From the NCBI GenBank assembly GCA_937927885.1, contig CALEZJ010000060.1:1-12991 (forward strand): a DNA stretch of 12,991 nt, written 5' to 3'. Below, in pieces: positions 1 to 8,173 of this stretch. Every line of letters begins with the position of its first letter. The first letter of the stretch is position 1. A program made the translations under genes and the position numbers. Below the pieces are notes generated by a model. That model made no database searches. It was given only the letters and a program-made list of their open reading frames with translations, and was not told the origin of the DNA. The DNA is from an uncultured Paracoccaceae bacterium. Its GTDB lineage: Bacteria > Pseudomonadota > Alphaproteobacteria > Rhodobacterales > Rhodobacteraceae.

Positions 1-50
1 GGGTTGGGCCCGGACGACGCCGCACTGCGGCATGGCCCGGTATCTGCAAA

Positions 51-75
51 CGCCCCCGCCGGGTCGGCGAGGGCG
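51..75 (-). terminator. Hairpin downstream of sucD, possible terminator
   Basis: Bases 51-61 (CGCCCCCGCCG) pair with 65-75 (CGGCGAGGGCG) around a 3-nt loop (GGT), giving an 11-bp GC-rich stem with one C/A mismatch. It lies about 30 nt past the sucD stop codon, where a terminator of the sucCD transcript would sit. Read on the minus strand it is followed only by TTTGCAGATA, so the U-tract is short. It may be a weak intrinsic terminator or a 3'-end stabilising hairpin, and the next gene of a longer suc operon may lie beyond the window edge. Confidence 0.4.
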
Positions 76-104
76 AGGGGGTATCGGCCCGGGTCCGGCC
101 CGGA

Positions 105-989
105 TCAGGCCTTGATCGCCGCCATCACGGCGGCACCGAGGCCCGCGGGGCTGTCGGCGACGATGATCCCGGCGGATTTCATCGCCTCGATCTTCGATTC
201 CGCGTCCCCCTTGCCTCCCGAAACGATGGCGCCGGCATGGCCCATGCGGCGGCCCTTCGGCGCGGTGCGCCCGGCGATGAAGCCGGCCGTGGGCTTCCAG
301 CGGCCCTTCTTGCGTTCGGACGCCAGGAACTCCGCCGCCTCTTCCTCGGCCGAGCCGCCGATCTCGCCGATCATGATGATCGAGGTGGTTTCAGGATCGG
401 CCAGGAACATTTCCAGCACGTCGATATGCTCGGTCCCCTTGATCGGGTCGCCACCGATACCGACAGCGGTCGACTGGCCCAGACCCAGGTCCGAGGTCTG
501 CTTGACCGCCTCATAGGTCAGCGTGCCCGAGCGAGACACTACGCCAACGCTGCCGCGCTGGTGGATGTGGCCCGGCATGATGCCGATCTTGCAGGCGTTG
601 GGGGTGATGACGCCCGGGCAGTTCGGCCCGATCAGCCGCGACTTCGAGTTCAGCAGCGCGCGCTTGACCTTCATCATGTCGAGCACCGGGATACCCTCGG
701 TGATGCAGACGATCAGCTCCATTTCGGCGTCGATGGCTTCCAGGATCGAATCGGCGGCAAAGGGCGGCGGGACGTAGATCACCGATGCATTGGCCTCGGT
801 CATCGCCTTGGCCTCGTGCACGGAATTGAAGATCGGCAGGTTCAGGTGGCTACCGCCACCTTTGCCGGGCGTCACGCCGCCGACCATCTTGGTGCCATAG
901 GCGATGGCCTGTTCCGAGTGGAAGGTGCCCTGCGAGCCGGTAAAGCCCTGGCAGATCACGCGGGTGTTTTCATTGACGAGAATGGCCAT
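105..989 (-). CDS. sucD: Succinyl-CoA synthetase (ADP-forming), alpha subunit
   Basis: This cytosolic TCA-cycle enzyme interconverts succinyl-CoA, ADP/GDP and phosphate with succinate, CoA and ATP/GTP. The alpha subunit binds CoA and carries the phosphohistidine. The 294-residue protein has the usual family length and is intact. Visible motifs are the N-terminal CoA-binding Rossmann stretch with [15 protein letters not shown] (about residues 15-29) and TPGKGG (40-45), then [10 protein letters not shown] (121-130), [10 protein letters not shown] (177-186), and the active-site loop [13 protein letters not shown], which puts the phosphorylated histidine at residue 251. The ATG start gives the standard [18 protein letters not shown] opening. 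It begins only 5 nt after the sucC stop, so the two subunits are co-transcribed and probably translationally coupled, which suits a 1:1 complex. Confidence 0.98.
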   Translation of the reverse strand: MAILVNENTRVICQGFTGSQGTFHSEQAIAYGTKMVGGVTPGKGGGSHLNLPIFNSVHEAKAMTEANASVIYVPPPFAADSILEAIDAEMELIVCITEGIPVLDMMKVKRALLNSKSRLIGPNCPGVITPNACKIGIMPGHIHQRGSVGVVSRSGTLTYEAVKQTSDLGLGQSTAVGIGGDPIKGTEHIDVLEMFLADPETTSIIMIGEIGGSAEEEAAEFLASERKKGRWKPTAGFIAGRTAPKGRRMGHAGAIVSGGKGDAESKIEAMKSAGIIVADSPAGLGAAVMAAIKA

Positions 990-994
990 TCCGA

Positions 995-2188
995 TTACCC
1001 CTTCACCGCTTTTACGATCTTCTGCGCGGCGTCCGACAGGTTGTCGGCAGCGATGACGTTCAGGCCGCTTTCGTTGATGATCTTCTTGCCCAGCTCCACG
1101 TTGGTGCCTTCAAGGCGCACCACCAGCGGAACCTTCAGGCCCACTTCCTTGACCGCCGCAATCGTGCCCTCGGCGATGATGTCGCAGCGCATGATGCCGC
1201 CAAAGATGTTGACCAGGATGCCTTTGACATTCGGGTCCGAGGTGATGATCTTGAACGCCTCGGTGACCTTTTCCTTGCTGGCGCCGCCGCCCACATCGAG
1301 GAAGTTCGCCGGTTCCGCGCCATAAAGCTTGATGATGTCCATGGTGGCCATCGCAAGGCCCGCGCCGTTCACCATGCAGCCGATCTCGCCATCCAGCGCG
1401 ATATAGTTCAGGTCGAACTTCGAGGCCGCCAGTTCCTTTGGGTCTTCCTCGGTCTCGTCGCGCAGCGCCATCACGTCGGGCTGGCGATAGAGGGCGTTGT
1501 TGTCAAAGCCGACCTTGGCATCGAGGCATTTCAGGTTGCCGTCGGTCATCACGATCAGCGGGTTGATTTCCAGCATCTCCATGTCTTTCTCGACGAAAGC
1601 GCGATAGAGATTTTTCACCAGAGCCACGCATTGCTTGACCTGGTTGCCGGTCAGACCCAGCGCAAAGGCGACGCGGCGGCCGTGGAAATCGCTGAGGCCG
1701 CTGGCCGGATCGACGCTGAACGACAGGATCTTTTCCGGCGTATGGGCGGCGACTTCCTCGATGTCCATGCCGCCTTCGGTCGAGACGACAAAGGAAATGC
1801 GCGAGGTGCCCCGGTCGACCAGCAGCGCGAGATAGAGTTCGCGCGCGATGTCGCTGCCGTCCTCGATATAGATGCGGTTGACCTGCTTGCCCGCGGGGCC
1901 GGTCTGGTGCGTGACCAGCGTGCGGCCCAGCATCTGCTTGGTCATCGCCTCGGCCTCTTCGACCGAACGGGCCAGACGAACGCCGCCCTTTTCGCCGGCC
2001 TCGGGCTCCTTGAACTTGCCCTTGCCACGCCCGCCGGCGTGAATCTGCGCCTTGACGACCCAGAGCGGGCCATCCAGTTCGCCCGCGGCGGTCTTGGCGT
2101 CTTCGGCGCGAAGGACGACCCGGCCGTCCGACACCGGGACGCCATAGCTGCGAAGCAAAGCCTTCGCCTGGTATTCATGGATGTTCAC
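995..2188 (-). CDS. sucC: Succinyl-CoA synthetase (ADP-forming), beta subunit
   Basis: This is the nucleotide- and succinate-binding partner of SucD in the TCA cycle. At 397 residues it is full length for the family. The start codon is GTG; it is chosen because it gives the canonical [19 protein letters not shown] opening and is preceded by a GGGACAGG Shine-Dalgarno-like stretch. The N-terminal half is an ATP-grasp domain with [14 protein letters not shown] near residue 46 and EINPLIV near residue 200. The C-terminal CoA-ligase domain shows [19 protein letters not shown] and [15 protein letters not shown], the last forming part of the subunit interface and phosphohistidine site. It is the first gene of the sucCD pair. 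Its promoter should lie in the AT-richer gap 2189-2367, which also holds paired palindromes. No mdh gene, a common neighbour in relatives, lies upstream. Confidence 0.98.
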   Translation of the reverse strand: MNIHEYQAKALLRSYGVPVSDGRVVLRAEDAKTAAGELDGPLWVVKAQIHAGGRGKGKFKEPEAGEKGGVRLARSVEEAEAMTKQMLGRTLVTHQTGPAGKQVNRIYIEDGSDIARELYLALLVDRGTSRISFVVSTEGGMDIEEVAAHTPEKILSFSVDPASGLSDFHGRRVAFALGLTGNQVKQCVALVKNLYRAFVEKDMEMLEINPLIVMTDGNLKCLDAKVGFDNNALYRQPDVMALRDETEEDPKELAASKFDLNYIALDGEIGCMVNGAGLAMATMDIIKLYGAEPANFLDVGGGASKEKVTEAFKIITSDPNVKGILVNIFGGIMRCDIIAEGTIAAVKEVGLKVPLVVRLEGTNVELGKKIINESGLNVIAADNLSDAAQKIVKAVKG

Positions 2189-2294
2189 GGACCTGTCCCC
2201 GTCTGCTGCGAATTTGGCGTCTCATCGCACAGAACAGACGTCGCACAAATGAATAAATCGTGCAAAACTTCGGCGGATGAGGTTTTTTTCCGGT

Positions 2295-2327
2295 TTGTGA
2301 TCACGGCTGGAAAAAGTGTGATCACAA
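2295..2327. promoter_or_regulatory. Paired palindromic operator-like elements upstream of sucC
   Basis: Two copies of the perfect 8-bp palindrome GTGATCAC lie at 2297-2304 and 2318-2325, with centres exactly 21 bp apart, or two helical turns. Their outer flanks extend the symmetry into a 10-bp inverted repeat, TTGTGATCAC (2295-2304), 13 bp, GTGATCACAA (2318-2327). They sit about 107-139 bp upstream of the sucC GTG and about 40-73 bp upstream of the transporter-remnant ATG. The half-sites resemble the TGTGA/TCACA of CRP-type sites but lack the 6-bp spacer; GT-N4-AC symmetry also occurs in some GntR-type operators. I cannot name the regulator. The geometry suggests two dimers bound cooperatively on one helix face. 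Confidence 0.55.
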
Positions 2328-2367
2328 GTCGCGCGGACATCGGGTCCACCCCGGACGCAAGGGCCGG

Positions 2368-2670
2368 ATGACGGCGCTAACGGGAATCGGAAACGGCGGC
2401 CAGCCCGGCCAGAACCGCCAGATCCTCACGCCGGGACTGACCCAGATCACCGGATTCGGCTCGATCTATTATGCCTTTGGCATGTTGGTGGCACCGACGG
2501 GCGACACGCTCGGGCTCAGCCAGCCGCAGGCCTATGTCGCGCTTTCCGCAGGACTTCTGGCCAGTCCGCTGGTGGCGCCCCTGACAGGGCTGCCGGTCGA
2601 TGGCCACGGCGCGCGGGCGGTGATGGCTCTGGCGGCAGTGCCGCTGATCCCGTGGTGGGCTACAGCGTGA
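2368..2670 (+). pseudogene. Truncated major facilitator superfamily transporter, N-terminal remnant
   Basis: The 100-residue reading frame matches the beginning of an MFS permease. Residues about 20-45 (TPGLTQITGFGSIYYAFGML) look like transmembrane helix 1. Residues about 55-75 (AYVALSAGLLASPLVAPLTG) look like helix 2. The following GLPVDGHGARAV is a degenerate form of the MFS loop 2-3 signature G-x-x-x-D-R-x-G-R-R, with the DR arginine replaced by glycine. A start of helix 3 then runs into a TGA, whereas intact family members have about 400 residues and 12 helices. The 3' end overlaps the purN 3' end by 3 nt on the opposite strand, so the rest of the gene was probably lost when it was joined to purN. 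A weak AAGGG precedes the ATG. The substrate cannot be inferred and transport activity is not expected. Confidence 0.6.
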
Positions 2671-3246
2671 AGGGCTCGCGCTGATCCAGCGCAAAACGAC
2701 GCAGCGCCTCGGGGTAGAGGCGATGCTCCTGCTCCAGCACCCGCGCGGCCAGCGTGTCGGCGCTGTCGCCCGCCAGCACCGGCACCCTCGCCTGCCCCAG
2801 GATCGGCCCGGCATCGAGATCGGCGATCACCTCGTGCACGGTGCAGCCGGCCTCGGTATCGCCCGCGTCCAACGCCCGCTGATGGGTGTGCAGCCCGGGG
2901 TATTTCGGCAACAGCGAGGGGTGTATATTCAGCATCCGCCCGGCAAAAAGCCGGGTGAATTCGGGGGTCAGGATGCGCATGAACCCGGCCAGACAGACAA
3001 TGTCGGGGGCGGCATCCAGAAGCGGCCTGAGCAACGCCGCCTCGAACGCGGCGCGATCCCCCCGGAAGGGCCGGTGATCGACCGCCGCCGTGGGAATGCC
3101 CAGCGCCGCCGCCTTTTCCAGCCCCGCCGCCGCCGGATCATTGGCCAGCACCAGAACGGGCCGCGCCGGGAAATCGCCCGTCATCGCCCGCGCCAGCGCC
3201 ACCATGTTCGACCCGCCGCCCGAGATCAGGATGGCGACCCGTTTTC

Positions 3247-3250
<4 letters not shown>
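2660..3250 (-). CDS. purN: Phosphoribosylglycinamide formyltransferase (GAR transformylase 1)
   Basis: PurN transfers the formyl group of 10-formyltetrahydrofolate to GAR to make FGAR, the third step of de novo purine synthesis in the cytosol. The 196-residue protein shows the phosphate-binding [10 protein letters not shown] near the N-terminus (7-16), [11 protein letters not shown] (34-44), and [10 protein letters not shown] (85-94). The catalytic set is complete: N108 and H110 in [17 protein letters not shown], and D146 in ADLDAGPIL. The start is GTG and overlaps the purM stop as GTGA, which indicates translational coupling. The stop codon overlaps the end of the transporter remnant on the opposite strand. 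Length is slightly under the family's roughly 200-215 residues, but all core motifs are present. Confidence 0.97.
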
Positions 3251-4290
<1,040 letters not shown>

Positions 4291-4408
4291 CCGCGCCCCC
4301 CCGGGAGTTGCCAGACCGGCGTTGTTTGCGCCGCGTTATCCCATCGCGCGCGCGGGATCAATGCGCATCCCCCTTGCGCCCTTCGCGACCGCCCGCCATC
4401 CTGCCAGC

Positions 4409-4741
4409 ATGGACCCGATCCTGACCCTCCTTGCCTCGCTACCGGGCGCCGCCGTCTCGCAACCTTTCGGCGAAGGGGTGGATGTCTGGAAAGTCGGCGG
4501 CAGGATCTTTGCCACCCGCGCGGCCGACAGCGGCGCTCTCTGCGTCAAGACCGAGTCCCTCGATACAGCCGAGATGCTGATCGCCACGGGCCTCGCGCGG
4601 CGCGCGCCCTATTTCCACAAGAGCTGGGTGCAGCTTCCGCCCGACACTGCCCCCGAGGAAAGCCGCCACCGGATCGAGGCCTCGTATCGGCTCATCCGCG
4701 CCGCCTTGCCCAGGAAACTTCAGGCCAGTCTCGCACCCTGA
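4409..4741 (+). CDS. MmcQ/YjbR family (double wing, DUF419-like) protein
   Basis: This is a small soluble protein of about 110 residues that fits the MmcQ/YjbR family. Characteristic segments are the N-terminal LLASLPGAAVSQPFGEGVDVWKV, then GGRIFA, LCVKTE, the APYFHKSWVQLP block and a terminal IEASYRLIRAALPRKL. The family adopts a CyaY-like alpha/beta fold; some members are suggested to bind DNA, but the function is not settled. The frame is open upstream to 4283. The ATG at 4409 is preferred because family members begin just before the LLASLPG segment; the alternative ATG at 4361 would add 16 residues with no family similarity. Neither start has a strong Shine-Dalgarno. The gene diverges from purM across about 118 bp and ends 31 bp from the fliI stop on the other strand. 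Confidence 0.85.
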   Translation: MDPILTLLASLPGAAVSQPFGEGVDVWKVGGRIFATRAADSGALCVKTESLDTAEMLIATGLARRAPYFHKSWVQLPPDTAPEESRHRIEASYRLIRAALPRKLQASLAP

Positions 4742-4772
4742 CCCCATTCCCCTTGCTGCAATCACTCCGCTT

Positions 4773-6013
4773 CTACCCCTCCAACGCCTTGCGCAACCTC
4801 GCAAAACTCTCCATCGGCGACTTTGCCCCCTGCCCGCCAAGGAAGCCATCCAACCTGGAGAACAGCTTGACCAGGCACCGATCAACCGACGGGCCTCGGC
4901 AATCTGGGCATTCTCGGTCGGGGTGGCGGCCATAGGCAGGCTGCGCGAGACCGAACGCATCAGGTCGATGGCCGGAAAGCGCCCGCGTTCGGCAATCGCG
5001 CGCTCCAGCACGACATGGCCGTCCAGCACCCCCCGCAGGATATCCGCTACCGGCTCGTCCATGTCCGACCCGGCCACCAGCACGGTAAAGATCGCCGTGA
5101 TGTCGCCCTGCTCGTCCTCGCCCGGGCCTGCCCGTTCGGCCAGCGCCATGATCTGATGCGCGGTCGATGGCGGAAAACCGCGCAGGCTGGGCGCCTCTCC
5201 CGCGGCCAGGGCGATCTCGCGGTGCGCCTCGGCAAAGCGGGTCACGGAATCGCACAGCAGCAGCACCTGCCGACCCTGATCGCGGAAATGCTCGGCCACG
5301 GCCATCGCCGTCAGCGCCGCCCGCCTGCGTGCCAGGGGTGACTGATCCGAGGTCGCGCTGACCACGACCGAACGCGCCAACCCTTCGGGCCCCAGCACGG
5401 ACTCGGTGAAGTCGCGCAACTCGCGCCCGCGCTCGCCCACCAGCGCCAGCACCACCACATCCGCATCGATCCCGCGCGCAAGCTGCCCCAGCAGCATCGT
5501 CTTTCCGACGCCCGAACCCGCGAAAAGCCCGATCCGCTGGCCGCGCACGATGGGCAGCACCGTGTTGAACGCATCGAGCCCGGTCGACAACCGCCCCCCC
5601 AGCCGCTTGCGCCGCGCGGGTGAAGGGGGCGGGGCACGCAATGCGCGCGGATGTGTGCCGCGCCCCAGCGGCCGACCGTCCAGCGGCTGGCCGTAGGGAT
5701 CGATGACGCGGCCGATCCAACTGTCATCGGGGGCAATCGCATTGCGGCCCAGATGCTCGACCCGGTCCCCCAGCGCCAGTCCGTCGACCGGGGATTCGGG
5801 CAGGACCTCGGCCCCGTCGCGCGCCAGCGCCAGGATCTCTCCCCCCACGCTCTGGCCCTGCGCGCCCTCGATCAGCACCCGGTCGCCCAGGCGCGCGCGT
5901 CTGGACAGGCCCTGTGCCAGCACGGTTGCCGCCTGCAGGGCCTGAATCCGGCCGAAATGGCGGATTGCACGCACCTCGGCGATTTCGGTCAGCAGCGGGT
6001 CGAACACAGTCAT
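4773..6013 (-). CDS. fliI: Flagellar export ATPase FliI, frameshifted near the C-terminus
   Basis: FliI is the cytoplasmic ATPase of the flagellar type III export apparatus and works with FliH and FliJ. From the ATG at 6013 the frame is intact for about 380 residues: N-terminal beta-barrel, Walker A AGSGVGKT (165-172), catalytic glutamate in VGERGRE (E194), Walker B LLLCDS (251-256), FAEAHREIALAAGEAP and LRGFPPS. After IAEARRLIGA (to residue 380, base 4874) the expected C-terminal domain stops. It resumes in another frame at 4856 as RLDGFLGGQGAKSPMESFAR and ends at a TAG at 4773-4775. Compared with family members (for example the GAY..GSDP..D.AI segment of enterobacterial FliI), some 20-25 codons are missing at the shift. 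Without a frame correction the ribosome would continue to a stop at 4439, giving a 524-residue protein with an unrelated tail. It is either a genuine disabling mutation or an assembly error. Confidence 0.9.
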
Positions 6014-6067
6014 CGGCGCCTCCTGGCAGCAACGCGCGTCCCTTTGACGGGCGATTACGTTTTCTAA

Positions 6068-6090
6068 ACGAATCACCCTTAAGGATTCGT
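6068..6090. promoter_or_regulatory. Inverted repeat in the fliI-flgB divergent promoter gap
   Basis: A perfect 7-bp inverted repeat, ACGAATC (6068-6074) and GATTCGT (6084-6090), is separated by 9 bp. Its spacer contains the palindrome CCTTAAGG (6077-6084, sharing one base with the right arm). It lies in the 101-bp gap between the divergent fliI and flgB starts, 25 bp upstream of the flgB ATG and about 55 bp upstream of fliI. It is the only conspicuous dyad there. The TTAA core recalls a CtrA half-site (TTAA-N7-TTAA), and CtrA controls flagellar genes in several alphaproteobacteria, but no second TTAA sits at the right distance. It is a candidate operator for one or both flagellar transcripts. 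Confidence 0.4.
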
Positions 6091-6114
6091 GCAGGCCAGC
6101 CGAGGGAGAACCCC

Positions 6115-6462
6115 ATGTTCGAAAGCCTGGACGTCCTGCGCATGGCGCAGGCCTTTGCAACCCACGCCGCGACCCGCCAGCAGGCGGTCGCGCAGAACGT
6201 GGCGAATGCCGATACGCCGGGCTACCGCTCGCGCGATGCCGTCGCCTTTGGCGACTATTGGCAACAGGTGCAGCGCGGCACCTTGCGCCCTGGTGCAGCC
6301 CTTGCCGTCGATGCCCGCCCGGCAACGGTGGCCCCCGATGGCAACACTGTCTCGCTTGAGTTCGAGATGATGCGCGGGGTCGAGGCGCGCCAGCAGCACG
6401 AACTGGCCCTCGGAATCTACTCGATGACGCGCGATCTGATGCGCGCCTCCATCGGACGGTGA
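6115..6462 (+). CDS. flgB: Flagellar basal-body proximal rod protein FlgB
   Basis: FlgB is a proximal rod subunit of the flagellar axle, exported by the flagellar type III system and assembled in the periplasm. The 115-residue protein shows the rod-family N-terminal motif QNVANADTPGYRSRDAVAF (about residues 28-46). It ends in the amphipathic C-terminal helix region RQQHELALGIYSMTRDLMRA that packs with the N-terminal helix. The ATG at 6115 is chosen for its GAGGGAGAA Shine-Dalgarno, although the frame is open further upstream to 5914. It is a little shorter than enterobacterial FlgB (about 138 residues), mainly in the middle. It is the first gene of the nine-gene plus-strand operon, and its TGA lies 5 bp before the flgC ATG. 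Confidence 0.95.
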   Translation: MFESLDVLRMAQAFATHAATRQQAVAQNVANADTPGYRSRDAVAFGDYWQQVQRGTLRPGAALAVDARPATVAPDGNTVSLEFEMMRGVEARQQHELALGIYSMTRDLMRASIGR

Positions 6463-6467
6463 ACGGC

Positions 6468-6869
6468 ATGAACACGCTGGACCGCACCCTCGCGCTGTCG
6501 GCTTCGGGCATGCAGGCCCAGGCCTCGCGGCTGCGCCATGTCGCCGAGAACATCGCCAATGCCGACACGCCCGGCTATCGGCGAAAGACCATTCCCTTCC
6601 GGCCCGATGTCCTGCCCGGCGATGCTTTCGGCGAGGCCAGCGGCGTCGTTGCAGGCCGGGTCCAGTTGTCGCAGCGCGAACTGACGCGCATCTACGACCC
6701 CGGCCATATCCTGGCCGACGAAACCGGCCATTACGACGGCTCGAATGTCGATCTGATGGTCGAGATCGCGGACGCGCGCGAAGCGCAGCGTTCCTATGAG
6801 GCGAACCTCAGGATGTTCGATCAGGCGCGGCAGATGTCGCAAAGCCTGATCGGACTTCTGCGCAGATAA
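6468..6869 (+). CDS. flgC: Flagellar basal-body proximal rod protein FlgC
   Basis: FlgC is a proximal rod subunit that stacks with FlgB, FlgF and the FliE adaptor. The 133-residue protein has the family length. It opens with MNTLDRTLALSASGMQAQ, followed by the rod signature ENIANADTPGYRRKTIPF (about residues 28-45), and ends with the conserved VDLMVEIADAREAQRSYEAN and a C-terminal helix. An in-frame GTG at 6459 overlaps the flgB stop (GTGA) and would add three residues. The ATG at 6468 is preferred because it matches the usual FlgC N-terminus. fliE follows 12 bp after the stop with a clear ribosome binding site. Confidence 0.96.
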   Translation: MNTLDRTLALSASGMQAQASRLRHVAENIANADTPGYRRKTIPFRPDVLPGDAFGEASGVVAGRVQLSQRELTRIYDPGHILADETGHYDGSNVDLMVEIADAREAQRSYEANLRMFDQARQMSQSLIGLLRR

Positions 6870-6881
6870 AGGAGAATCCTG

Positions 6882-7175
6882 ATGCAACTGACCGCCACTG
6901 CTGCCGCCCGGTCCTACGGCGCGGCCCGGCCCCTCACATCCCCCGATACCGACGCACCCGGCGGTCCCGCCACCACGGCGGGGCGGCTGGCCGACAGCTT
7001 TTCTCAGGTGCTTCAGCGCGCGGAAACGACCGCCGAACAGGCGATGACCGGCGGGGCCGACCCGCACGCGCTGGTCGCCGCGCTGAGCGAGGCCCAGATG
7101 GCCGTCGAAACCGCCGTCGCCGTGCGCGACAAGGTGGTCGAGGCCTATCTCGAAATCCTGCGTATGCCGGTCTGA
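6882..7175 (+). CDS. fliE: Flagellar hook-basal body protein FliE
   Basis: FliE joins the MS ring (FliF) to the proximal rod and is among the earliest flagellar type III export substrates. The 97-residue protein fits the family's roughly 100 residues. It has a variable, Ala/Thr/Pro-rich N-terminus and then two helices: LADSFSQVLQRAETTAEQAM (about residues 36-55), and a conserved second half covering ALVAALSEAQMAVETAVAVR followed by DKVVEAYLEILRMPV. That second half is diagnostic of FliE. AAAGGAGAA lies 5-13 nt before the ATG, the best Shine-Dalgarno in the operon. fliQ begins 2 nt after the stop, so translation is probably coupled. Confidence 0.95.
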   Translation: MQLTATAAARSYGAARPLTSPDTDAPGGPATTAGRLADSFSQVLQRAETTAEQAMTGGADPHALVAALSEAQMAVETAVAVRDKVVEAYLEILRMPV

Positions 7176-7177
7176 CG

Positions 7178-7444
7178 ATGAGCGAGATCGCCTTTTTCGA
7201 CATCCTCCGCCAGGGCCTGTGGATCGCCGTCGCCATGTCGGCGCCGATGCTGGGCGTGGCACTGGTCGCCGGGATCGTGGTCGGGCTCTTTCAGGCGCTG
7301 ACCTCGGTGCAGGAAATGACGCTGACCTTCGTGCCCAAGGTCCTCGCCATGCTGCTGGTGTTCTGGGTGTCGATGAGCGCGATGACCGCCATGCTGGTCG
7401 ATTTCTTTCAGGGGCAGGTGATCCCCACCATTGCCGGAGGTTGA
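7178..7444 (+). CDS. fliQ: Flagellar type III export gate protein FliQ
   Basis: FliQ is a small inner-membrane subunit of the FliP-FliQ-FliR export gate. The 88-residue protein is the normal size and has two hydrophobic helices, about residues 13-37 and 50-75. They are joined by the conserved QALTSVQEMTLTFVPKVLA segment (about residues 39-57), which includes the family's Q-E-x-T-L-x-F-x-P-K signature. The gene lies only 2 nt after fliE and just upstream of flgF, an arrangement familiar in Rhodobacterales. The fliP and fliR partners are not in this window, so the export apparatus must be completed from another locus. Confidence 0.96.
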   Translation: MSEIAFFDILRQGLWIAVAMSAPMLGVALVAGIVVGLFQALTSVQEMTLTFVPKVLAMLLVFWVSMSAMTAMLVDFFQGQVIPTIAGG

Positions 7445-7447
7445 GCC

Positions 7448-8164
7448 ATGGACAACGCAAGCTATGCCACCCTGACCCGACAGTCCGGATTGCTCAGGGA
7501 AATCCAGGTGCTGGCGCACAACATCGCCAACCTGTCGACCACAGGCTTTCGCCGCGAGGGGCTGGTGTTTTCCGAATTCGTCCGCCAGCTCGACCGGCAG
7601 GAAGAACCGCTGTCGATGGCCGCCGCCAATGCCCACCAGACCTATCTGGTGCAGGGCGGGCTGACGGCGACCGGCGGCACCTTTGATCTGGCCATCGAGG
7701 GAGAAGGCTTCTTTCGCATCGACACGCCCGACGGTGAACGTCTGACCCGTGCGGGCCATTTCATCCCGAATGCGCAGGGGGAACTGGTCACCCCGGACGG
7801 GCACCGTCTGCTCGATCTGGGCGGGGCTGCGGTGTTCGTGCCCGCCGACACCGCGCAGATCGCCATTTCCCGGGACGGCACGATTTCCGCCGATGGCCAA
7901 CCTCTGGCGCAACTGGGGCTGGTGGTGCCGGATGACCCCTCTGCGCTGCGTCGCGCTTCGGGAGTGCTGCATTCCGTCGAGGGCGACACCTTGCCCGTCG
8001 AAAACCCGGTGATCCTGCAAGGGTTCCTCGAAGACTCCAACGTCAATCCGATCTCGGAGATGGCGCGCCTGGTGGCCGTCCAGCGCGCCTACGAGAGCGG
8101 GCAGAAATTCCTCGACCGCGAGGATGAGCGCATCCGCAACGTGGTCCAGACCCTCGGCCGATAG
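7448..8164 (+). CDS. flgF: Flagellar basal-body rod protein FlgF
   Basis: FlgF is a rod subunit positioned between the FlgB/FlgC proximal rod and the FlgG distal rod. The 238-residue protein is in the family range. It carries the N-terminal rod motif AHNIANLSTTGFRREGLVFSEF, the central FlgE/F/G core with TFDLAIEGEGFFRIDTPDGE and LTRAGHFIPNAQGELVTPDG, and the C-terminal SNVNPISEMARLVAVQRAYE. It is called FlgF rather than FlgG because FlgG follows immediately, and because the N-terminus lacks the typical FlgG opening (MRALxIAATGMxAQ). A GGAGG inside the fliQ 3' end (7436-7440) serves as the ribosome binding site; the fliQ stop is 3 nt upstream of the ATG. Confidence 0.95.
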   Translation: MDNASYATLTRQSGLLREIQVLAHNIANLSTTGFRREGLVFSEFVRQLDRQEEPLSMAAANAHQTYLVQGGLTATGGTFDLAIEGEGFFRIDTPDGERLTRAGHFIPNAQGELVTPDGHRLLDLGGAAVFVPADTAQIAISRDGTISADGQPLAQLGLVVPDDPSALRRASGVLHSVEGDTLPVENPVILQGFLEDSNVNPISEMARLVAVQRAYESGQKFLDREDERIRNVVQTLGR

Positions 8165-8173
8165 GAGAAACCG

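Noticed and set aside
237..1325. Open frame of 362 codons on the plus strand, antisense to sucD and sucC
   Set aside because: The opposite strand encodes full-length SucD and SucC with all catalytic motifs. The antisense product shows only low-complexity Arg/Ala/Asp sequence.
2258..2291. Terminator-like element AAAACTTC...GAGGTTTTTTT in the sucC upstream gap
   Set aside because: The A and T runs form the stem with one mismatch instead of following a GC stem, and no plus-strand gene ends here. More likely AT-rich promoter DNA.
6064..6082. CtrA box in the flgB promoter
   Set aside because: The CTAA and TTAA elements are 11 bp apart, not the 7 bp of the TTAA-N7-TTAA consensus, and the first element is imperfect.
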